Source: Candidatus Bathyarchaeota archaeon (GTDB taxonomy: Archaea > Thermoproteota > Bathyarchaeia > TCS64). Taken from it: 9,831 nucleotides of DNA. The stretch lies in NCBI GenBank assembly GCA_026014515.1, contig JAOZIG010000221.1:1-9831 (forward strand). Direction: 5' to 3'. Below are positions 1 to 5,804 of this stretch, piece after piece (the first letter of the stretch is position 1; each line of letters opens with the position of its first letter). Both the position numbers and the translations under genes were made by a program. The notes below the pieces were generated by a model, which saw only the letters and a list, made by a program, of their open reading frames with translations, did no database searches and was not told the DNA's origin.

Positions 1-830
1 ACGCTTTCTGCTACTGTGCCGGGCCATTCACCGCCTTTTACTGTGCCGATGCTGATGGCGTAGGGTGACTCATAGCGATTGTAGAGGGGGTCTGTGAACC
101 GCTTGTTTCGCTCCTTCTCCAGCTCCATTAACCCATTGTAGACTACTATGAACTTCTCGATGGCGCTGATGCCCTCATCCTTAACACAGGCATGCACAGG
201 CTTACCAGGGACAACTATCCTGAAGCTCATGGCTCCAGCGATCTCTGGGGCTACCTTGGTCTCACTGGGCTCCATAACGACCCCTGCATCCGCCTTGTAT
301 CCCCTAAGACAGGTTGCTAGGGCTCCACAGCCTCCGTCTTCTTCACCGATGACGCTCTCAAAGATGACTTTTCCCTTGAGTTTGACCGTATCTTTTACCG
401 CTTTTAACGCGTATAGGGCTCCCACTAAGGCTGCCTTCATGTCTGTGGTGCCTCGCCCGTATAGTTTACCGTCTTTCAAAGTAGCCTTCAATGGGATTGT
501 ATCCCAGTTCTCGATGTCGCCCGGTGCAACTGTATCGATGTGCCCACAGAGAATGATACTCTTACCAGAGTCCGGTCCAGTGGTGCCTACTACGCCTAAT
601 CCTTCTCGACGCTCATAGCTCATGCTAAAATCTGGGTGGTTACTTAGCTCAGCAAAGTCTATCTCCCATTGATCAACCGTTAAGCCTAGTTCCTCTAGTT
701 TGGCTGCCATGATTTCTTGTGCCTTGGATTCCTCGCCTCCAAAGCTTGGGGTGGCGATAATTTCCTCTATGAAGCCATACATGGCATCAAAGTCGATTGC
801 CTCTAGGACTCGTTTCTCGGCGGGTTTCAT
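1..830 (-). CDS. M20 family metallopeptidase (ArgE/DapE-type deacylase), 3' end outside window
   Basis: The 276 visible residues match the M20 zinc hydrolases that cleave N-acyl amino acids or small peptides in the cytoplasm (acetylornithine deacetylase, succinyl-diaminopimelate desuccinylase, carboxypeptidase G2 types). Seen: GHIDTVAPG (about 96-104) with metal ligand His97 and Asp99; GRGTTDMKAAL with bridging Asp130; GEEDGG with catalytic Glu163 and ligand Glu164; MEPSE with Glu187; and GKPVHAC (209-215) in the dimerisation domain with the conserved His213. Family members are about 400-430 residues, so roughly the last third, including the final His ligand, is off the left edge. The ATG at 828-830 is the first start after an in-frame TGA just upstream. 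It lies 24 nt after a small membrane-protein gene on the same strand, so the two are probably co-transcribed. The substrate cannot be read from sequence; family assignment is secure. Confidence 0.93.
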   Translation of the reverse strand, partial: MKPAEKRVLEAIDFDAMYGFIEEIIATPSFGGEESKAQEIMAAKLEELGLTVDQWEIDFAELSNHPDFSMSYERREGLGVVGTTGPDSGKSIILCGHIDTVAPGDIENWDTIPLKATLKDGKLYGRGTTDMKAALVGALYALKAVKDTVKLKGKVIFESVIGEEDGGCGALATCLRGYKADAGVVMEPSETKVAPEIAGAMSFRIVVPGKPVHACVKDEGISAIEKFIVVYNGLMELEKERNKRFTDPLYNRYESPYAISIGTVKGGEWPGTVAES

Positions 831-854
831 GGATAGTTGGAGACATCAGTGGTT

Positions 855-992
855 TTATTGTCTTCGCTGCCTGAGCTTGGGCAGTATCCAGCCAATCATT
901 ACCCCGACGAGCATCAATGCTCCAAGCAATGTGATTGCTTGATAGGTCTGGGTGTCGAATACTGGGCGGCTGAAAAAATCAAACCAGTCCAT
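855..992 (-). CDS. Small single-pass membrane protein (45 aa), hypothetical
   Basis: A short ORF of 45 residues begins MDWFDFFSRP and ends KLRQRRQ. Residues about 20-37 form one uninterrupted hydrophobic helix (ITLLGALMLVGVMIGWIL), followed by a strongly basic tail, so a cytoplasmic C-terminus is expected by the positive-inside rule. It fills the gap between the divergent dehydrogenase and the M20 peptidase, in the same direction as the peptidase and 24 nt upstream of it. No Shine-Dalgarno is seen, but a weak A/T box (CTTATTAC on the minus strand, near 1014-1021) lies about 25 nt before the ATG, as expected for a leaderless archaeal message. I recognise no family. The membrane helix, charge pattern and spacing argue for a real gene, but an ORF this short could occur by chance. 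Confidence 0.6.
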   Translation of the reverse strand: MDWFDFFSRPVFDTQTYQAITLLGALMLVGVMIGWILPKLRQRRQ

Positions 993-1012
993 AATTAGTT
1001 GTGGCTTAAATC

Positions 1013-1022
1013 CTGTAATAAG
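1013..1022 (-). promoter_or_regulatory. Possible TATA box for small membrane protein / M20 unit
   Basis: The minus strand reads CTTATTACAG, centred about 25 nt upstream of the ATG at 992. The spacing fits a leaderless archaeal promoter, but the match to a TATA consensus is weak. Confidence 0.3.
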
Positions 1023-1064
1023 TGGTTCCACTGGAAAACATTAAGACACGGGGAAGCTAACACT

Positions 1065-1071
1065 GAGAGGA
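1065..1071 (+). promoter_or_regulatory. Ribosome binding site supporting the TTG start at 1079
   Basis: GAGAGGA lies seven nucleotides before TTG at 1079-1081. It is the only good Shine-Dalgarno match nearby and supports the TTG, giving a protein that starts MKAIMKTKPM, as usual for this family. Confidence 0.55.
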
Positions 1072-1078
1072 ATCAGTC

Positions 1079-2107
1079 TTGAAGGCGATAATGAAGACCA
1101 AGCCAATGCCCGGTGTCGAGGTAAAAGAGATACCGAGACCGACGCCTGCATCAGACGAGGTGCTCATCAAGGTAAGATCAGCGGCAATATGCGGAAGCGA
1201 CCTAGGAATATACCATTACACTTCAGCGTATAGCAAGATGAAGCTCCCCGTTGTACTGGGACACGAGTTCAGCGGCGAAATAGTGGAAACAGGCTCAAAA
1301 GTAATGGGCTTCAAGAAAGGAGACAGGGTCTTATCCGAGTCTGTAAAGGCTTGTGGGGTCTGTGAGTTCTGCAAGACTGGAATGAGCAACCTCTGTGATG
1401 CTTCTACCCTTTTCGGCATCCACACGGATGGGGGATTCGCTGAATACATCAATGTACCATACAAGCTACTCCACAGAATCCCAGACAGCATGACCTATGA
1501 TCAAGCAGCACTAGTAGAGCCCCTGAGTAACGCGGTTCACTTCGTAAGAGACATCACACCATTCAAGATAGACGACTACGTGGTGGTCCAAGGCTGTGGT
1601 CCCATCGGTTTGTTCAGCGCCCAGTTATTCAAACTTGGAGGAGCAAGAGTCCTCGTAACAGGACTAAGCGTCGACAAGCTAAGATTCGAGATAGCAGAGA
1701 AGCTAGGCCTAGAGACACTAAACATTGAAACAGAAAGCCTAGAAGATAGAGTAATGAAAGATACCGGCGGCAGAGGCGCTGATATAGCCTTTGTGGCAGT
1801 AGGAGCCCCTCCAGCAGTCAAACAGGCAACCCAGATCATCAAGAAAAGAGGATTAGTAACAGTCGTGGGAATCTTTGGAAAAGAGGTGCCCTTGGATATG
1901 ACTTGGGTTGTACGCCGAGAACTCATGATACAGGGAGCCTATGATGCGAAACCTGTGAACTTCCCCCAGAGCATTGACCTCATCAACAGGGGGCTGGTGG
2001 ATGTTGACAGTGTACTTACTCACAAGCTAAGCCTTGATGAAGCCGAGTTAGGCTTCAAGATAGCCATCGAGAAAACGGGAGGCAAAATAGTATTCAATCC
2101 AAATTAA
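1079..2107 (+). CDS. Zinc-dependent medium-chain alcohol/polyol dehydrogenase (threonine/sorbitol dehydrogenase-like)
   Basis: This 342-residue protein is a full-length MDR-superfamily dehydrogenase, expected to be cytosolic and to oxidise a secondary alcohol with NAD(P)+. Seen: catalytic-zinc ligand Cys38 in AAICGSD; His62 and Glu63 in GHEFSGEIVETG; structural-zinc cysteines 92, 95, 98 and 106 (CxxCxxCx7C); Glu147 in the VEPLS motif; and a Rossmann fold with GCGPIG (172-177). Both zinc sites are complete, so the enzyme should be active. The end of the second Rossmann strand reads VTGLSVDK, with no acidic residue directly after the strand where NAD-specific members usually carry one; NADP+ use is therefore possible (inference). 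The closest types by motif are L-threonine 3-dehydrogenase and sorbitol/L-iditol dehydrogenase, and the substrate is unresolved. It starts at TTG with a GAGAGGA site and is followed after 20 nt by a membrane-protein gene, probably in one operon. Confidence 0.93.
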   Translation: MKAIMKTKPMPGVEVKEIPRPTPASDEVLIKVRSAAICGSDLGIYHYTSAYSKMKLPVVLGHEFSGEIVETGSKVMGFKKGDRVLSESVKACGVCEFCKTGMSNLCDASTLFGIHTDGGFAEYINVPYKLLHRIPDSMTYDQAALVEPLSNAVHFVRDITPFKIDDYVVVQGCGPIGLFSAQLFKLGGARVLVTGLSVDKLRFEIAEKLGLETLNIETESLEDRVMKDTGGRGADIAFVAVGAPPAVKQATQIIKKRGLVTVVGIFGKEVPLDMTWVVRRELMIQGAYDAKPVNFPQSIDLINRGLVDVDSVLTHKLSLDEAELGFKIAIEKTGGKIVFNPN

Positions 2108-2127
2108 CCGCGAACTGGGTAAAGTTC

Positions 2128-2757
2128 GTGAAAGGCCTCCCTAGCCTATACTTTGGGTTATTCTTGTTCGCTCTTGGAGCGGACATGATCCTCTACGCTG
2201 ATCTAGGCATGAGCCCATGGGGGGTCTTCCAAGTCGGGATAATGAACATCACCGGACTAACCTTTGGAGAGGCATCCCAGATAGTAGGCCTAGCAGTACT
2301 GATTCTTGGATGGGGCCTCGGCTTCCCACCGGGTTTTGGCACAGTGATGAACATGTACTTCATCGGCTACTTCATTGACAGAATAATCGAGTGGGGGATA
2401 ATACCTACATCAAGTAACATCGTATTCCAGCTATCCTTACTCTTTGGGGGGCTCGCCATGATAGGTGTAGCAAGCTACTTCTACCTGAGCCCTAAACTGG
2501 GCGCTGGACCCAGAGACGGTTTAATGATCGGTTTGGTCCAGAAGCTAAACCGGCCTGTGGGTCAGGTAAGAGGGGGAATAGAAGTCACCGTATTGGTACT
2601 CGGTTATCTACTGGGGGGTCCAGTCGGCATAGGTACTGTCATCAGCGCATTAACCACAGGCTACTTCGTCCAGTACGCCTTCAAGCTAGGCAAGTATGAC
2701 CGCAACGCAAAGCACATGAACCTCTACGAACTATCAAAGAACCTGTTAGGAAAGTGA
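2128..2757 (+). CDS. YczE/YyaS/YitT-type integral membrane protein
   Basis: This 209-residue hydrophobic protein has about five to six membrane helices and resembles the YczE/YyaS/YitT family, whose transport or other biochemical role is not established. The sequence shows an internal duplication: residues about 25-83 (LGMSPWGVFQVG ... GFGTVMNMYFIGYFID) and about 123-182 (LGAGPRDGLMIG ... GIGTVISALTTGYFVQ) share the LGxxP, the following glycine-rich helix, the GxGTV turn and the GYF ending. Translation begins at GTG 2128, 20 nt after the dehydrogenase stop, with no strong Shine-Dalgarno. The next gene begins four nucleotides after the stop, so the three genes are probably one transcript. A role in moving a substrate or product of the dehydrogenase is possible but only an inference from position. 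Confidence 0.87.
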   Translation: MKGLPSLYFGLFLFALGADMILYADLGMSPWGVFQVGIMNITGLTFGEASQIVGLAVLILGWGLGFPPGFGTVMNMYFIGYFIDRIIEWGIIPTSSNIVFQLSLLFGGLAMIGVASYFYLSPKLGAGPRDGLMIGLVQKLNRPVGQVRGGIEVTVLVLGYLLGGPVGIGTVISALTTGYFVQYAFKLGKYDRNAKHMNLYELSKNLLGK

Positions 2758-2761
2758 CCCC

Positions 2762-3334
2762 GTGACAGCTGTTACGAGATTCAGGGAAGCTTTGAAGAAA
2801 CACGAGATACCTGATCCCATCCAGCGCCAGATTTTTCAAGACCACGAGACAGTCTCGGATCGTTCAAAAAAGGAAAAGAAAGCAGCTTTCTTCATAGACG
2901 CCATTGATAGAATGGATAAACTACTGGACCCAGAAAAGAATCAAGCTATCAGAGACTCCTGTGCATGCTCTAAAGGCGGTTGGCGACTAAAAGCCATGAA
3001 AAAGATCGCAAAAGAATACTCTGAAAAGAGCATTGAGGAGAAGCTAGCCGCAATCGGGGAGGTCAAACATATGGGTAACCCACAACTAAACCCTGATGAC
3101 ACGATTACCGCTAGTATAGGAGAGACAGGAGGCTTTGTGTGCCCGTGCCCTGTATTTCATGGAGTTGACATAACTGAGCCTGTGTCAATCACCTATTGTT
3201 ATTGTTGTGCGGGACACTTTAGACATCATTACCAGATAGCACTGAACATGAAACTAGAAACCGTGACTGTCCTCTCATCGGCGTTGGAAAGTCAGCGAAC
3301 AAAGCCCTGCAAATTCGTTTACCGAATTATCTAG
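2762..3334 (+). CDS. Cysteine/histidine-rich protein of unknown function
   Basis: This 190-residue soluble protein is not one I recognise with confidence; a small DUF family (possibly DUF6144-like) may cover it. The N-terminal half (1-100) is charged and helical. The remarkable feature is a set of paired cysteines: C67xC69, C127xC129 (VCPCP), C146xC148C149 (YCYCCAGH) and C183, together with His133, His152, His155 and His156 in HGV and GHFRHH. This many clustered Cys/His in a cytosolic protein suggests metal or iron-sulfur binding, or thiol chemistry (inference). The GTG start lies four nucleotides after the YczE-like stop, which implies translational coupling. An AGGAAAGTGA stretch spanning the upstream stop could act as ribosome site. 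The only evidence on function is its place as third gene behind the dehydrogenase and membrane protein. Confidence 0.85.
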   Translation: MTAVTRFREALKKHEIPDPIQRQIFQDHETVSDRSKKEKKAAFFIDAIDRMDKLLDPEKNQAIRDSCACSKGGWRLKAMKKIAKEYSEKSIEEKLAAIGEVKHMGNPQLNPDDTITASIGETGGFVCPCPVFHGVDITEPVSITYCYCCAGHFRHHYQIALNMKLETVTVLSSALESQRTKPCKFVYRII

Positions 3335-3362
3335 GCAGATGCCCTCTGGTTAATGTTAAAGC

Positions 3363-3369
3363 CATAAAG
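3363..3369 (+). promoter_or_regulatory. Candidate TATA box for the acetyltransferase gene
   Basis: CATAAAG is centred about 25 nt before ATG 3391, and no Shine-Dalgarno precedes that ATG, as expected for a leaderless transcript. TTAAAG at 3356-3361 is an alternative box. Confidence 0.4.
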
Positions 3370-3390
3370 ATCAACCTCTACTGGATAATT

Positions 3391-3894
3391 ATGCCAAAGA
3401 TTGATGGCTTAGAGTGGAAGATCAGAGTTGCAACAGAAGAGGACATACCCATCATAATGGACCTATGCTACCAACTCAGCGTCTACGAGAAACTAGAGTT
3501 CAAAGGAACACCCGAACTATACAAAAAATACGGGTTCGGCAAAGACAAAATCTACGACTGCTACCTTGTCGAAAACACTGGAGACATTGGACCCCCTTAC
3601 CTCGGAGTAGCTCTATACTACTACACCTTCAGTACATTCGAGGCGAAACCCACACTATGGCTAGAAGACATCTTTGTACCAGAAGAGTTCAGAGGCAACG
3701 GAATAGGCACAGGGTTACTGAAGACTCTCTGTCAGACAGCCGTCGAGAAAGATTGTGGAAGAGTCGAGTGGACGGTAATAGACTGGAACGAGCCCAGCAG
3801 ACAGTTCTACTTCAGCCTCGGAGCCAAAGCCATGGACGAGTGGACCACCTTCAGGATGACTCCAGAGGTGTTCAAACGACTAGCAGAAAGCTAG
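3391..3894 (+). CDS. GNAT N-acetyltransferase, spermidine/spermine (diamine) acetyltransferase-like
   Basis: The 167-residue protein is a single GNAT domain that transfers acetyl from acetyl-CoA to an amine. Seen: the N-terminal IRVATEEDIP strand-turn-helix; YYYTFSTFEAKPTLWLEDIFV (76-96), the strand pair typical of the SSAT subgroup; the acetyl-CoA pyrophosphate loop RGNGIG (101-106); and WTVIDWNEPSRQFYFSLGA (127-145) with the subgroup's DWN and a tyrosine at 140 where SSAT has its general acid. Length is normal for the group. Polyamines, other diamines or thialysine-like amines are plausible substrates, but specificity cannot be read directly. The gene is 56 nt downstream of the Cys-rich gene with its own putative TATA box, so it may be an independent unit. 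Its TAG stop overlaps the TAG stop of the convergent regulator gene inside CTAG. Confidence 0.92.
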   Translation: MPKIDGLEWKIRVATEEDIPIIMDLCYQLSVYEKLEFKGTPELYKKYGFGKDKIYDCYLVENTGDIGPPYLGVALYYYTFSTFEAKPTLWLEDIFVPEEFRGNGIGTGLLKTLCQTAVEKDCGRVEWTVIDWNEPSRQFYFSLGAKAMDEWTTFRMTPEVFKRLAES

Positions 3895-4667
3895 TCCTCA
3901 TACTCGTCAGAGCTTTCTCCTACTTCATCGGCTAGCCTATTGAGCTGTAAAGCCATTTTCACGGCGAGTCGCCCAGCGAGAGAGATTATGTATCTTCCGC
4001 GTCTACGCTCTTGAACAATTAATCCAGCTTTTTCCAATACATCAAGATGCGAACTCAGGGTGCTTGGACTTATCTCGGAAAGTTTGTGGTGAAAGTCACT
4101 AGCGTACAAGCCACTATAAGATAACTCGTTTAGAATCTTGATCCGGTGCTCATTGGCTAGGGCTCCCATGATGTCCGCTGTTGCTTTTGCCTCATCTTCA
4201 TCGAGTTTACCCCATGGCTGTGGTCTTGGTCGTGGTCTCGGAGAGGGCCCGTAGGGGTGTAGTCGCAGGCTTTCCTCTAACCCGATTGATACACCTTCCA
4301 TCACGTTTTCTACAAAGTCCTCGATATAATCTCCTAGGTCGTCCATGAATCTAGGTTTGAAGAACCGATCTGGGCGTGGCCCCCTGTAGTATTGATGTTC
4401 ATCGTCCTCCTCTGGCTCATACTCGGGTATGGGCTCGGGTTCGGGTTTAGGCTCAGGACTGGGCGCGGGTTCAGGTTGGGGCTCAAATTCAGGCCCTGGT
4501 TCTTCTTGTTCTGGTTCGTCATCGATCTCTATTGGTATCGGTTCATCTTCTACCGGTGTGGGTTCTTCTTCTGGTTCAAGTTCCTCTGATATTCGTATCA
4601 GTTGTTCCTTGAGCATGCTTACCTCTTCGCGGAGTTTCCTCATTTTCTCGTCTTGATTTTCAGACAA
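3891..4667 (-). CDS. ArsR-like winged-helix regulator with N-terminal coiled coil and Pro/Glu-rich segment
   Basis: This 258-residue protein is organised as follows: a charged coiled-coil-like helix (about 5-30), an acidic Pro/Glu low-complexity tract (about 31-88), a segment that may form amphipathic helices (100-135), a basic Arg/Pro tract PSPRPRPRPQPWG (141-153), and a C-terminal winged helix (about 160-235). The last part shows ArsR hallmarks: ALANEHRIKIL as helices 1-2, ISPSTLSSHLDVLEKAGLI as the helix-turn-helix, and RRRGRYIISL as the wing. ArsR-type cysteine metal sensors are absent, so it is probably not a metal sensor. Start: TTG at 4665-4667, fixed by GAGGTGA nine nucleotides upstream. 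A palindromic repeat sits between its TATA box and the start codon, which suggests autoregulation. Function beyond DNA binding is unknown; the extended N-terminus may mediate oligomerisation or partner binding. Confidence 0.9.
   Translation of the reverse strand: MSENQDEKMRKLREEVSMLKEQLIRISEELEPEEEPTPVEDEPIPIEIDDEPEQEEPGPEFEPQPEPAPSPEPKPEPEPIPEYEPEEDDEHQYYRGPRPDRFFKPRFMDDLGDYIEDFVENVMEGVSIGLEESLRLHPYGPSPRPRPRPQPWGKLDEDEAKATADIMGALANEHRIKILNELSYSGLYASDFHHKLSEISPSTLSSHLDVLEKAGLIVQERRRGRYIISLAGRLAVKMALQLNRLADEVGESSDEYED
4429..4506. repeat. Degenerate hexanucleotide repeat encoding the Pro/Glu tract
   Basis: The plus strand repeats units such as GGCTCG, GGTTCG, GGTTTA and GGCTCA. On the coding (minus) strand these read alternating Pro and Glu codons, the PEPxPEP part of the regulator. 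Units vary mainly at synonymous positions, pointing to an old rather than freshly expanded repeat. Apparent plus-strand ORFs rich in Gly/Ser here are artefacts of this repeat. Confidence 0.7.
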
Positions 4668-4676
4668 ATCGTTTAT

Positions 4677-4683
4677 TCACCTC
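4677..4683 (-). promoter_or_regulatory. Shine-Dalgarno GAGGTGA for the TTG start at 4667
   Basis: The minus strand reads GAGGTGA followed by nine nucleotides and then TTG. This is the clearest ribosome site in the window and decides the TTG start of the winged-helix regulator. Confidence 0.75.
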
Positions 4684-4687
4684 AATT

Positions 4688-4727
4688 AATCGTATTGTAT
4701 TCGATTGTAATCGAATATAATTCGATT
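4688..4727. promoter_or_regulatory. Candidate operator: 21-bp tandem repeat of nested inverted repeats
   Basis: Four half-sites alternate in orientation: AATCGTAT (4688), ATTCGATT (4699), AATCGAAT (4709) and ATTCGATT (4720). Same-orientation half-sites are exactly 21 bp apart, two helical turns. Two perfect inverted repeats are nested: ATTCGATT-gt-AATCGAAT (4699-4716) and AATCGAAT-ata-ATTCGATT (4709-4727). The element lies just downstream of the TATA box at 4734-4742 and covers the expected transcription start, a classic repressor position. The ArsR-like regulator encoded directly downstream is the obvious candidate ligand (inference). Confidence 0.65.
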
Positions 4728-4733
4728 GAATGC

Positions 4734-4742
4734 GTTTATAAA
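4734..4742 (-). promoter_or_regulatory. TATA box for the winged-helix regulator gene
   Basis: The minus strand reads TTTATAAAC, a strong archaeal TATA match. Transcription would begin about 25 nt downstream, near 4712, leaving a leader of about 45 nt that contains the GAGGTGA ribosome site. Confidence 0.6.
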
Positions 4743-4752
4743 TGTTGCTGAA

Positions 4753-5568
4753 CTAACCATCAACCCGAGCCAAAAAACCCAATATATACGCCACAGCCTC
4801 ACCAGTCTTCTGCTTCAAGAACCCATGACCACACCCCGGTAACCTAACCAGTTCAGCGTTAGGAATACGCTCAGCGAGAATCTCGCTATTACCCGGAGGC
4901 ACCAATACATCATCCAATCCCACCATAACGAGAACAGGGAACACCATCTCAGGTAACTGGTCATAACTATCAAACCCGGCAATAGCTCCGCTCTGCCTCA
5001 TTAACGCATAATCTGGAGTAGGATAATCACTGTAGGTCTCGTCCTTGATGAGGGTCTCAAGATTTTCCTCCACATAATCGGCTGAGTAAAGCAAGTAGAG
5101 TAGCTTCACTGTACGGTCTCGTTCAGTCATCTCGGGCAACGGGTTAGCGATCAACGCAAGATCCATCTGTACCTTGGGATCACTGCTAATCCTGTGTAAT
5201 CCACCGGGCTGAGTGCCACACAGAACAAGGCTCAGGGTCTTATCAGGGTAATTGAGTCCAAACGCCTGTGTGATGATGCCACCCATACTGAACCCCATCA
5301 CGTGAGCATGCGCGATACCAATAGCCTCCAATAATCCCGCTGCGTCAGCCGCCATCATGTCAATGGTATATGGTTCATCGGGTTTGCTGCTACGACCTGT
5401 GCCCCTGTTATCCATCATGATAACCTCGTGATGTTCTGCGAGAAGATCAATCATCTCACTGCTCCAGCTATCTAGGTTGCCACCCCACCCGTTAATCAGA
5501 AGCAGTGGTGATCCAGTGCCCCGTGTCTCATAGTATATCTCGATCCCGTTTGCGTTGACCTTTGGCAT
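4753..5568 (-). CDS. Alpha/beta-fold hydrolase
   Basis: The 271-residue protein is a complete alpha/beta hydrolase of the small esterase/lactonase/C-C hydrolase type. Seen: LLLINGWGG (22-30) at the oxyanion position, with Asn-Gly replacing the commoner His-Gly; DNRGTGRS (53-60); nucleophile elbow GFSMGG with Ser94; the acid Asp220 in GLDDVLVPP; and the catalytic His248 in GCGHGF. The triad is therefore intact. A helical cap of roughly residues 125-200 separates the two halves and sets specificity, which cannot be deduced. It has no signal peptide, so it is cytosolic. Its ATG lacks a clear ribosome site; a box reading GTTATAAAG on the minus strand at 5646-5654 would give a leader of about 55 nt. 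It lies upstream of and co-oriented with the winged-helix regulator, but that gene has its own promoter. Confidence 0.92.
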   Translation of the reverse strand: MPKVNANGIEIYYETRGTGSPLLLINGWGGNLDSWSSEMIDLLAEHHEVIMMDNRGTGRSSKPDEPYTIDMMAADAAGLLEAIGIAHAHVMGFSMGGIITQAFGLNYPDKTLSLVLCGTQPGGLHRISSDPKVQMDLALIANPLPEMTERDRTVKLLYLLYSADYVEENLETLIKDETYSDYPTPDYALMRQSGAIAGFDSYDQLPEMVFPVLVMVGLDDVLVPPGNSEILAERIPNAELVRLPGCGHGFLKQKTGEAVAYILGFLARVDG

Positions 5569-5645
5569 GGGGATACACAGAGCCGGACATGTATTTGTCT
5601 TCCTACCAGTTTCAGTGAAGACCCTCGATCACAGGAATGGGTTCC

Positions 5646-5654
5646 CTTTATAAC
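5646..5654. promoter_or_regulatory. Bidirectional TATA-like box CTTTATAAC
   Basis: The box reads CTTTATAAC on the plus strand and GTTATAAAG on the minus strand, so it could serve both directions. It lies 26 nt before the plus-strand ATG at 5676 (leaderless spacing) and about 80 nt before the hydrolase ATG at 5568 on the other strand. Confidence 0.45.
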
Positions 5655-5675
5655 CCGTTGAAAGAAGCCAGACCC

Positions 5676-5804
5676 ATGGAAGAGAAGAACCTTCTCCAAT
5701 GGACCCGCAAACACCGCAAAAACAACCTCAGAGTCAGAAAAGACGCTGAGCGGATACAAGAAGCGGTTATTCCCCTACGGCAACCGTGGAGGAAATACCA
5801 ATAG
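5676..5804 (+). CDS. Possible small basic protein (42 aa), hypothetical
   Basis: An ORF of 42 codons starts at ATG 5676 (MEEKNLLQWTRKHRKNNLRV) and ends at TAG 5802-5804. The product is rich in Lys and Arg (about 12 of 42), has no membrane segment and matches nothing I recognise. In its favour: it occupies a 198-bp gap between two minus-strand genes, and a good TATA-like box sits 26 nt before the ATG, exactly right for a leaderless archaeal gene. Against: it is short and its last 38 nt overlap the 3' end of the MFS transporter gene on the opposite strand, so that part is constrained by the transporter. It could be a real small protein, the 5' end of an antisense transcript, or chance. Confidence 0.35.
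   Translation: MEEKNLLQWTRKHRKNNLRVRKDAERIQEAVIPLRQPWRKYQ

Noticed and set aside
148..942. Plus-strand ORFs of 156 and 80 codons
   Set aside because: The opposite strand encodes a clear M20 metallopeptidase with all N-terminal metal motifs; the plus-strand frames show no recognisable domain.
1021..1032. AGTGG-tt-CCACT palindrome in the spacer between the membrane-protein gene and the dehydrogenase gene
   Set aside because: Five-base arms without repetition are easily explained by chance, and position relative to a promoter is unclear.
3414..3935. 173-codon plus-strand ORF overlapping the acetyltransferase
   Set aside because: Arg/His-rich frame-shifted reading of the GNAT gene without any domain; the GNAT frame has all family motifs.
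4392..4656. Plus-strand ORFs rich in Gly/Ser or Phe/Trp
   Set aside because: They are mirror products of the hexanucleotide repeat coding Pro/Glu in the minus-strand regulator; no ribosome site or domain supports them.
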